Positions 1-9,944 of a stretch of 64,000 bases of DNA are shown here, piece by piece. Within the stretch, counting starts at the first letter, position 1. Each line of letters starts with the position of its first letter. Both the position numbers and the translations under genes were made by a program. The notes beneath the pieces were generated by a model. The model was given only the letters and a program-made list of their open reading frames with translations, ran no database searches and had not been told where the DNA came from. The DNA comes from Monosporascus cannonballus (taxonomy: Eukaryota; Ascomycota; Sordariomycetes; Xylariales): contig QJNS01000196.1 in NCBI GenBank assembly GCA_004154925.1, positions 88,620 through 152,619 on the forward strand, read 5' to 3'.

Positions 1-1479
1 CACCTATGACACAAACCAATTCTATCCAAGTTGCTAGGCTAACGTACATCTTCACCGCTGATGCGGCGAGGAAAAGGGGCACCAAGGCGGACAAGATAAG
101 CTGATAAGGACGTCCGTGAGAGCCTCACGACGATCATGTTCCATAAAAGGTAGATGGGTAACATCATCTCGGGGCCTCGGTCGCCGCCACCCGGACCTCG
201 TTTCCACATATGCAATGTGATAGGCGCACGGGTAGCCTTGCATTGCCGTCCCCGGTTAAATGAAATTCATCATGGGAAATCCCAGAATCCGAGCATGCGG
301 GCCGATGACGTCACTGCCAGGCGTGTTCTCATCGATGAAAACAATTGGGTCGACCTTTCTATGACACTGGCAAGGGGCTTTTCTCGGTGTCCCGTCCGCG
401 GTGTTAATTTCTATGGGCTTCTAGTACGAGGTTCTTTGGGGGCGGACGCCGGTCCGGGCTGACTACCTGCGGGAATGGACGACGCTATCTATGTTATGTG
501 AGCCCCGTGAGCTCCGTCCGTCCAGGGGGGCCCTTGGCCCCAGGGGAAATACGTTGGTATTATTAACATGATTATGGATAAAGAACCTTGCAAATGGAAG
601 CTACCTACACAGGGGTAATTTTTGTTAGTGGTCTCCACCAGCCCGCTATCTTCCCATACGGTTAATATGTAGATTCTTAAAGAAAATGTATGGAATATAC
701 ATTGACCGTTGCGCTCAAATCCGTCTTTGACCACTTGTTAAGGGCTCGCGATAGCGGCATGTACTAGCAAACAACCTCATAAGATATCCAATCCCATATA
801 AATATGGATGAGAATATACCTGATGGAGGTAGCTAACAGAAAATACCCCCGCTTCGTAATGTAAACATGCTAAACTCACAGAGTTAACTAGAGCTAAGAG
901 TATCGATGAGTATCTTATTTCGATACGTTAGAATCGAACCTTCAGGCGGAGTCCGACCCCGCAGCTGGCGAGACTATAAAGACTTTCCACCGACCAGAAC
1001 AGAGGTTCCAACTCGACGGGATCTCTGGCTCGCTTGTGAGGTCCACGAGAACGACCAGACGATATACGTAGTTGATAAGTAGAAATGCGGATAGGGATGT
1101 TCATAAGGCTTGGTGGGTCAATTGACGTTAGATATGTGGGATCCTGCAGTTCTAGACCTACATATGTTGCGGTAAGCACAGATGACGAGATTAAGCACTT
1201 GCCACCGAAGCAGATGCGGGATTGCACCTGTAGGAAACCTGCGAAACGTCTTCGATCACTGTCATCACAACCGGGATTTGCAACAGAGCCCCTGGCAGCC
1301 TTGTAGACGGGGCTGATTCCCTAATGGCACCTACGGTTACCGTAACGGAAAGTCCCTATAAAGATTCGCCCTACCTTCGTGTCAAACTTGCACCTAACCA
1401 TGTAATACCGTGAACATTCTCAAGCCGTACAAGACCTTTCATATCTAGTCGACTACAGACAACAAATAGAATTCCCAAC
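1..1479. other. Intergenic, no supported gene
   Basis: No reading frame here carries a recognisable domain, and the short open frames on both strands look like chance. Base composition is ordinary, without the TpA excess of the transposon blocks. The last few hundred bases should hold the promoter and leader of the phosphatase gene that follows; I see no clear core element. Confidence 0.5.
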
Positions 1480-2553
1480 ATGCCTATCGCTATCAGCCCT
1501 CCTAGCACCCCCAAATCCAAAGCACCACTAGGCAGTGCTAGGGGCTGTGCGGATAAGAAGAGACAGATCGTCTGCTTTTCAGGTAAGAAATACCCGGTTG
1601 AGTGGCCCACTCATAAAGTCCCTCATCGCAGATTCCCCAGCGAGTATTTGAATTCAACTTACCAACGTTGTCAAGATTTCGATGGAACCATCTTCAAGCA
1701 GGACACCGGCCACGTACTCTTCGACAACTACGGCTGCGGCACAGAGCAGAGACGGATCCTCGACGAGCAGATCAAGACCGGAGCACGCCCGTTCAGAGAC
1801 GTGTCGGAGGAGATGTGGGGTTCCGTGAACGTGCCGTTCGAGGACGGGTTCGAGACCATGAAGGAGAAGCTCGAGATGGACCCCGACTTCCAGGTCTTCC
1901 ACCGGTACTGCGTCGAGAACGGCATCCCGCTCAACGTCATCTCGGCCGGCCTGAAGCCGGTCTTGAGGAAGGTTCTCGACACCTTCCTGGGCAAGGAGAA
2001 GTCGGCCTACGTCAACATCGTCGCCAACGAGGCCGACATCAACGCCGACGGGTCGCGGTGGAGGCCCGTCTGGAGACACGACAACGAGTTCGGCCACGAC
2101 AAGGCCATCTCCATGACCGAGGCCCGCCAGAACGCCGAGGCCGAGTGCGACGACGATATGGTCCCCCTGATCGTCTTCATAGGTGACGGGGCCTCCGACC
2201 TGCCGGCCGCCCGGGAGGCCGACGTCCTATTCGCCAAGAGGGGAGAGCGGCTGGAGGAGTACTGCATCGAGAACAGCATTTCCTACATCTCCTTCAACAC
2301 CTTCGCCGACATCCAGAGGGAAATCCAGAAGATCAAGGAGGAAGATGACGAGGCGACCGGCGGCAGGGGCCTGCCCGTCAGGTACAACCCCGGCGCGAAC
2401 GTCTGGAGGAGGATGTCCGGAAACGCTTCCGTCCCGAGATCCATGCCGCCCGTAAGCGAAGAGTTGAAGGAATTCTTCCAGCGCGACAATTCTACTCAAG
2501 AGAAGACGACTCGCGCCGAGGAGCCTACTCGTTCTCAAGATATCTCGGTATGA
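1480..2553 (+). CDS. HAD-superfamily phosphatase, phosphoserine-phosphatase-like
   Basis: Predicted Mg-dependent phosphatase of the haloacid dehalogenase superfamily, in the phosphoserine-phosphatase-like group that includes the poorly characterised yeast YNL010W. The substrate cannot be read from sequence; with no signal peptide or membrane segment it is probably cytosolic. Two exons, 1480-1582 and 1676-2553, give 326 aa. The 93-nt intron (GTAAGA ... CAAG) is a multiple of three and lacks stops, so an unspliced reading stays open. Splicing is favoured because it builds motif I, FSDFDGT, with nucleophile Asp35 and general acid Asp37. Motif II is Ser124 in VISAG; motif IV is GDGASD, with Asp205 and Asp209 as metal ligands. 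A charged, Ser/Thr-rich tail follows about residue 270. All core residues are present, so the enzyme should be active. Family call is firm; substrate is unknown. Confidence 0.9.
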   Translation: MPIAISPPSTPKSKAPLGSARGCADKKRQIVCFSGKKYPVEWPTHKVPHRRFPSEYLNSTYQRCQDFDGTIFKQDTGHVLFDNYGCGTEQRRILDEQIKTGARPFRDVSEEMWGSVNVPFEDGFETMKEKLEMDPDFQVFHRYCVENGIPLNVISAGLKPVLRKVLDTFLGKEKSAYVNIVANEADINADGSRWRPVWRHDNEFGHDKAISMTEARQNAEAECDDDMVPLIVFIGDGASDLPAAREADVLFAKRGERLEEYCIENSISYISFNTFADIQREIQKIKEEDDEATGGRGLPVRYNPGANVWRRMSGNASVPRSMPPVSEELKEFFQRDNSTQEKTTRAEEPTRSQDISV

Positions 2554-5015
2554 GTAGAACTTACCAGGACCGATGAATCACTGGATTATTTTAAGGACTT
2601 CTATTTTATTTTGCGGAGCGCGGCGTTTAGGGGTTTGAGGTTAGGCCGGGCGATGAGATACACTTTGAACTGAAATCAGTTACGGGCCGTGGTGGATGTT
2701 TCGGGCCCAAGACCAACATCAATTAACGCATGTGAGACTTCTCGGGATATGCGGGGTCGCTTGAGGAACAAGCTCATTTTGTTGATAGAGGGGCGCGTAG
2801 GGCAACCGTCTGTGGATAACAACCCCGCTATTTGTATGCAGCCCATAAACTCCAACCTACTTCCATCCACTGTCGCAAAACCACAACACGGAATACATTA
2901 ATCAACAGACCAATTGGGCCTGTTTGTCCGCTATACTCGTGGGTGCATATTGGAATTTTGAGGGGGCTGAGGCTTACAGCTTGGTGACAAATACCGAGAG
3001 CCTTGTGTTCGCGTTAGGCCACCTGAGAAAAGCTCCATATAATTGCTTAAGTAACTTGACGTTAGAATTGCCGTTCCATCCAGAAACTAAGCTCCTTCCG
3101 AATTCCGAGGCCGGGTCTCACGAGCGACACGAATCACGAGTCGGCTTTGCTGCACTGCCCGCTTAACACAGCTGTGAATTTCGTCATGACCTTGATTATT
3201 AGACGAGTTGACCACCTAGGCGTGGGTCTGGGCCCTGCATAATTGCGGTATTTAGCAACACAGACCCGCCAATGGGATTCTCTGCGATGCCAGGACCCAT
3301 TACGGCGGTAGATCGGCACCGATCGGGATCGCCGCCTGCTTAGGTGCTCGGAGGTGCGTCAGTCTCAGCTTTGCGAACTCTCAGGCTTCTCCGTGGCTGC
3401 GAAATCGACCGATTGCCTGCGCCATTGGCACAAACCAACTTGGCTCCAGCGGGGCCAAGTTTGTGCCGACTTACCGCCGTTCATCCTGTCTTGTAGGCAG
3501 CCCCCGCATCCTACTCTGTAGAGGTACTGTAGATTGCACAGGGGAGAGTTGGTACCGAGAACTTGGTAGTGTGCCGCTACAGTAAATCGTGAACAAGGTT
3601 GACGATGGGGGGGAATCCATGCTCATATTCGACGATATTTCCCTGTGCAACGCTAATTACACAGGACCGAGGGCATTCTACCATGTTTCTCCAGTCGAAG
3701 CTAAAAAGGAAAGTTCCGAGCAATCCGGGGGTTAGTCTTGTATTCTACACCCGAGGAGCCACGGTATGTCTCTTGGTTACACATGCGCTGAAAGGGTTGG
3801 ACTCGGGTTGTAGATCTTTGCGATAGTTTGTGTTGTCGGGGCTTTGAGGTCGGCTCCGGATTGTGAACGCTAGTGGTCTAGATTCACGATTTCATAAGCA
3901 CAAAGTCCACGTATTGCCAACGGCAGCCTTATTGGATATGGCATGGCCTTTTTGCTATTTTGGGGTGTCTGGCTTGCCTTATACCTTTCCGAGTTAACCT
4001 GTGAGCGTAACCCCCTCTTAAGTCCTTCCGTTTCGTCTCTCGATCAGCTCTTCTTCTTTCAGCCTGTCCATCCACCCTTCGGCGGTACTCGAGTCTCGAC
4101 TAGGACTCGTCGAAGGTTCGCACAGACGCACATACACTACCGGGGCCTTCCGGGAGGAAGCTCATGATCATTCCCCTCATCCTCCGAATATCCTGCGACA
4201 GACGCAGCCTAGTCGTCACCACCAGACCTTCTGGAATCGACGGGGCTTAACTTTAAAGTCTACATCCACATCATCTAATCTTCGTTCCGTCTAATTAAAC
4301 CCAATTCTTGGTCAATTAACGAACAAACCCTTGATTTCAGTCAGCCAACTCGATGACGGAGATGGCGCCCCACCAGGAGTGAGCTTGGCAACAATTCCCG
4401 GCAGCCAGGTCCCGGCAGCTTTGGTGAAATGGCCTTGCTTGACCCCCCTACCGGCTGGAAACATACCTAGCGCGGCACAGCCATCTTGCAGAAATAGGGA
4501 TTCATCAGCATTTAACAGCTACCTCCGGAAGCCTATCTATGCATGCATACTTTATGTGCTTACCTCACTATACAATTCGAACATTCTGTTTGCTCGTACG
4601 CTTATTACGCTTACTTGTTTGCACTTAACTTTTAATCTTCTTCATCTGACCCCGAGTTGGCTAGAGTTTGCTTGATACCAAATACATAGATATCCCTCAA
4701 ACCCCTCGAGACAAATCACGCCCGGCGCCCAGCCAACTCCTGCCTAGTTGTTATTTACTTACCTAGAGCTCAGAAAATTGACAGCCGAATCGAATCTGAA
4801 CCAGCTTTTACAGACACAATCGCGGGTGCCGAAACCCTGGCTGCGGCCAATAGGGATACTTTGCAACGTCTCTCCCCCCCCTCTAACTATAGGGACCTTC
4901 CCCTTCCTCTCTTTCCCTGGGCAAGCTGCGAGAGATCATTCCAAGTAGCGGCTAGCTCATCTACGTACCCTACCTTGCTTGCATTGATTCAAAACCCCCT
5001 CTTCCTATTTACAAT
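2554..5015. other. Long intergenic region with the psd2 leader
   Basis: About 2.4 kb without a supportable gene. A bulged hairpin lies at 3427-3467. From about 4000 to 5015 the plus strand becomes pyrimidine-rich, with runs of CT and CCT, as is common in promoters and leaders of filamentous fungi; it probably contains the 5' untranslated region of the phosphatidylserine decarboxylase gene. Short open frames at 3943-4675 have no family resemblance and are best read as leader sequence. Confidence 0.45.
3427..3467. repeat. Bulged inverted repeat (hairpin)
   Basis: The left arm GGCACAAA-CCAA-CTTGGC (3427-3444) pairs with the right arm GCCAAGTTTGTGCC (3454-3467). This gives 14 base pairs interrupted by a 4-nt bulge, around a 9-nt loop. 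The inner part has the form TTGGC-N8-GCCAA. It lies in a gene-free stretch, about 0.9 kb downstream of the phosphatase gene. It could be a protein-binding palindrome or a chance structure. Confidence 0.4.
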
Positions 5016-8000
5016 ATGGTTCGCATAATACCCACAAGGCTAAAATCCCGTTCCTCCATTTCCACCACCAATTCTGCCGTCAACAGCCGTAGTGCCAGCC
5101 CTTCGAGGCCGAAAGGAGACATGGCACTGTCAGACACCCGGAAGGACACGGGCTTGGTCCTGAAGATCGTAGTGCTTCGCGTATGAACGAAACGAGCCCT
5201 GCTAAGATCGAGCAATGCTAACTCGCACTAACTAGGCACGAGACCTGGCACCAAAAGACCGAAATGGGATGTCGGATCCGGTACGCCAACGACAACCCAA
5301 CCGCGAATTGACACGACGAGCGATCTGCTGACAATCCGTACCCACAGTACCTGCAATTGACCTGCGGCGAGACCAAATTCGTAACTCATTGTGTGCCGAA
5401 GACGCTGAACCCAGGATGGAACGTCATCTGTACTATGCCCATTACCGGCGTCGACTGCTTGCTCCTCGACTGTGTTTGCTGGGACAAGGACAGGTTCGGC
5501 AAAGACTACATGGGCGAATTCGAACTCGCACTCGAAGAGATCTTTGCCGACGAGAAGACAGAACAGCCGTCAAAATGGTATCGGCTAAAGAGCAAGAAGC
5601 CGGGCAGGAAGACGAGCGTCGTCTCGGGCGAGGTTCAACTACAGTGTACCTTGTATGATACCACCAACAAGGACGCCACTGACGCACAAATCTTGGAGAA
5701 GCTACGTTCGCTTGCCGCCTCTGTCCCAGAATCCGCCTCCCGCGCAGTCACTCCGACCTTGACTCCTACTCTCGCCCCGGTACGATCACCGCTCTCTACG
5801 TCTCCGCCATCGGGTCGAGAGGGGTCTCAAGATGACGACGAAGATGACGACATGCTCGACGACGATGAAACCCCGGAGGATGAGGATCCTACGATGCCCG
5901 AGGCTGCCGAGAAAAGAAGGAGGAGACTCCGGATCAGGGGTCTAAAGCGTAAAAAGCGCCGAGACCCGTACGAGTTCTCCAACGGCGGGAATGATGTGGT
6001 CGGTCTTATCTTCCTCGAGATTTGCAACATAACCGATTTACCACCCCAATCCAACTTCACGAAGACCAGTTTTGATATGGACCCGTTCGTTGTAGCTTCG
6101 CTCGGCAAGGAGACCTACCGTACACGGTTCATTCGTCATAACCTCAACCCCGTCTTCAACGAAAAGATGCTATTCCATGTTCTAAACCATGAGACGACGT
6201 ATTCTTTTGGGTTCACCGTCATTGACCGGGATAAGTATTCCTCGAACGACTTCATCGCCTCGGCATCGTTTCCGGTGCAAGAATTGATCGAGAGGAGCCG
6301 TAAGCCTGACCCGGAAACCGGTCTCTACGAACTTAAGGAGCCCGCAGAGTATGTGCCTGGGAAGAAGTCGAGACTTGCAAAGTTGGGTATGTCGAGAACC
6401 TCTTCGACTACAAGCCTGTCAAAAGGACGTCCTGGACTGTCTAAGAGTCCTAGTACAGCGTCCAACTTCTCACAGCTTGGCAACCTGGCCGACTCAAAAC
6501 CTGCCCCTACTTCCGTGCCAAACACCGCTCTGTTGATTCCAGAACAGATTCCCAATCTCAACGGGGGCAATGCCGAGCTTGACGACGCGGACGATCCTGA
6601 CTTCAATACCTTCACCATTCCGTTGAAGATGAAGGATTGGGAGAAGTGGGAGGCTAAACACAATCCCGTACTGACTATTCGAGCGAAGTATATGCCCTAT
6701 ACCGCCCTGAGACAACAGTTCTGGCGTGCAATGTTGAAGCAATACGACAGCGACGAAAGTGGTGAAATCAGTAAGGTCGAATTGACTACTATGCTCGATA
6801 CGCTGGGATCTACGTTGCGCGAGTCTACCATTGACAATTTCTTTATGCGTTTCCAGCACGAGAGCGTTACAGGCGAGAGCAGCCTGACAATGGACCAAGC
6901 AGTCATATGCCTGGAGGACCAGATAAACGCGAAGAATCAAACTCAACCGAGCGTTGGAGACAAGCTGAAGAGCGTACTGCCAGACGCGGAGAAAGTCAAG
7001 AATCTCCTCACGGTTCCCGGTCAGCACAGCAATATAGCGACGCCTTCGGAGGAAGGAACGTTCACCTTAGATGCTGAAGATTCGAGCGTCCATGGTCAAG
7101 GATCAGGAACGTCGACTATCGTCGTGCCCGACCTTAGTACGGCGGGCGAGGAAGGCGACGTTCTGGGCCGGGATGACCTCAATCTCGACCGCGGGGACGA
7201 GCACGTAGTTGAGATTCGTGAATGCCCCATCTGCCACCAGCCGCGCCTTAACAAGCGCAAGGATGCTGACATCATTACTCACATTGCCACTTGTGCCAGC
7301 CAGGACTGGCGTCAGGTCGACAACCTTGTGATGGGTGGATTTGTTACTGCCAGCCAAGCTCAGCGAAAATGGTACTCTAAGGTCATCACCAAGATATCCT
7401 ATGGGGGTTACAAGCTTGGAGCCAATTCTGCCAATATCCTCGTACAAGATCGCCGGACCGGTCAGATCAATGAGGAGAAGATGAGTGTCTACGTCCGCTT
7501 GGGTATTCGGCTTCTGTACAAGGGTTTCAAGTCGAACAGCATGGAGAACAGGAGAAGTGGGTATACCCGATTATCGCACACAACCATTTACGAACTGACA
7601 TGACTACAGTCCGGAAAATGCTCAAGAGTCTGAGTATCAAACAAGGCAAGAAATATGACGACCCTTCTTCTAAGTCCCAAATTCAACCATTCATTGAATT
7701 CCACGGTTTGGATATGTCAGAAGTCTTGCAACCCGTGGAAGAGTTTAAGAATTTCAATGAATTCTTCTACCGTGCGTTGAAGCCGGGTGCCCGACCATGC
7801 TCGGCCCCGGATAACCCGCGCATTGTTGTGTCGCCAGCCGATTGCCGTACAGTTGTCTTCAACACCATAGACGATGCGACCAGAATCTGGATCAAAGGCC
7901 GAGAGTTCTCTGTAAAGCGTCTCCTCGGCGATGCTTATCCCGAAGATGTGAAACGTTATGAGTCGAATGGGGCGCTAGGCATTTTTCGGTTGGCCCCTCA

Positions 8001-8583
8001 GGATTACCATCGTTTCCATATCCCAGTAGATGGCATCCTGCAGGAGCCAAAGACGATCGCTGGCGAGTACTACACAGTCAACCCGATGGCTATCCGCTCC
8101 GCACTTGATGTGTATGGCGAAAACGTTCGCGTGCTCTGTCCTATTGACTCGGAAATCTTCGGCCGGGTCATGGTCATCTGTGTAGGAGCTATGATGGTCG
8201 GTAGCACCGTGATCACCCGAAAGGGGGGTGAACATGTCAAGCGTGCAGAAGAGCTTGGTTACTTCAAATTCGGTGGGAGCACGATTGTGCTGCTGTTCGA
8301 GGATGGCAGGATGGTATTCGATGAGGATCTAATCGATAACTCCAACACTGCCCTTGAGACCTTAGTACGTTGTAGTGCACTGTCGTTCCCGATCAGCTGA
8401 GGGCCATGCTAACAAGAATGATAGGTCCGGGCAGGCATGTCCATCGGTCACTCACCCGACGTGTCCCAGTTTACACCGGACATGCGCAAAGATGCCCGGG
8501 ATGTCACGGAAGAGGAGAAGAAAGACGCGCACCGAAGGATCGTAGGTGGAGGCGACGCTGCCGATGAAGCCAACATAGTTTAA
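5016..8583 (+). CDS. psd2: Phosphatidylserine decarboxylase, C2-domain (PSD2) type
   Basis: Decarboxylates phosphatidylserine to phosphatidylethanolamine; PSD2-type enzymes act on Golgi/endosomal membranes. Five exons: 5016-5180, 5236-5280, 5348-7556, 7610-8364, 8425-8583 (1110 aa). Each junction restores a conserved stretch: exon 2 supplies RDLAPKDRNGMSDP of the first C2 domain, and a GTGGGT donor at 7557 gives NRRIRKML. Domains: C2 at about 47-175, an acidic Asp/Glu linker followed by a basic RRRRLRIRGLKRKKRR patch, C2 at about 285-400, one EF-hand with a full calcium loop (DSDESGEISKVE, about 537-548), and the catalytic domain from about 800. DYHRFHIPVDG carries family catalytic residues. 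FGGST near residue 1030 is the autocleavage site, where the Ser becomes the pyruvoyl group; it replaces the LGST of many relatives. Length and architecture are normal for filamentous fungi. Confidence 0.95.
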
Positions 8584-9944
8584 GCGGCCTGATTGGGGGA
8601 ACAGACAGGGCGAGGAGTGATGTACGTTTGAGCGCCCGTCGGGGAAAGGAAGATAGCTTAGGGAGACGACACCTTATTGGCGGGCGTAGGGCGATTTAGC
8701 ATGGTATTCCTGAACAGCATCGTCTTCATAGCGGAAAATCCAATACCGTAGATCCGGAGAGCAAGATGGAAAAATAGACAGCGGCTCACGGTGTTACCTG
8801 AACTACGAGCATATAACCAACGGTTTTGATATTTGTGCAATACTATCATCGCCGCAGTCTGCCATTATAGGAATGACCATATGAATTGTCTCATGATAAC
8901 TTGTTACCATTCGTTGCTACCGGCTGTGTGCTGCACTACTTGCATGCCGGGTCTTGATAACCGTTACTACTGAAGGCGATCACATACCTATCAATCCATG
9001 TCACGGCACCCCCTAGCCCATCCCCTCCCCTCCCTCCGGCCGTCGGTCGGTACGGATCCGACAAGTGCTCGATCCCCATACACAACACCCGCTACCTTCC
9101 AGATCCGGATCTCCCCCTGCTATATATTCGGTGCGGCCTCGGCAGTGCTTCCTTTTGAGCGCCACACCCAAGCTCCTGGTACCGTTGACATTGGCAGTCC
9201 CCGTAATGGCATCTGTTCGACCCAGCGCACCACTACGGACCAGTTGCCCCATGAACAAAAACATCCTTGATAGTGATCCGAGTTCTTGAGAGTTATCACT
9301 TACGTTGATAGGCCACGGGCTCGAACGGTAAACATAGCACCTGGCGTCACCACGCCCAATTGACCTATAAAATAGTCTCGGTAGACCCATATCGTGTTCG
9401 TGGCATCGTAACAGGCTACCACGTGAGGTGGAAGGGTAGTTTATTAGTGGCACGATGCGGAGACCTGTCACTTATTGTGGAGCTAGGACCCCTGCTGCAA
9501 GGTTTTTGTTTACTTTCGGCACATAGCAACCACACGAAAACATTTGCATCATCCCACCGCCAATCAGACCCAACCATGACAGACATCCCGACCTGCGTAT
9601 ATACATGCCTAATCCGTGGAACGGCTGACCAACCTAAGTAATAAGTAATAATTGCATGCATGCGCAGGAGACAACAGCGTCACTCCCTGTTCAGACTTTT
9701 CTAGCCGTTCCCAACGGGGGGAATACAATATATTCTCCCTTGCTAACGGAACCACGACGCTGTATCAAACCGAAGCACACCGTCACGCAGAACTACTGCA
9801 TCCGATGCGAAACCGCGAGGATCAAACAGAGCACAAAAACGAAAGATACATGAGACATTGGACGTAAATCAAGTACAACAGCAAACAAGAGACGGACATC
9901 GAAGCAGAGCGTGGGACGAGATCGGGAACCGGGCGGCCGTCAAG
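8584..9944. other. Intergenic region between psd2 and the Msd1-like gene
   Basis: About 1.36 kb of ordinary composition without a recognisable gene. A 152-codon open frame on the minus strand at 9013-9471 has no family resemblance. A short AAGTAATAAGTAATAA repeat followed by GCATGCATGC lies near 9635-9665. The promoter of the gene starting at 9945 should lie in the last few hundred bases. Confidence 0.45.

Noticed and set aside
4331..4675. 114-codon open frame upstream of psd2
   Set aside because: Low-complexity leader-like sequence without a motif or splice link to psd2.
9013..9471. 152-codon open frame on the minus strand
   Set aside because: No recognisable domain, and composition like the surrounding non-coding DNA.
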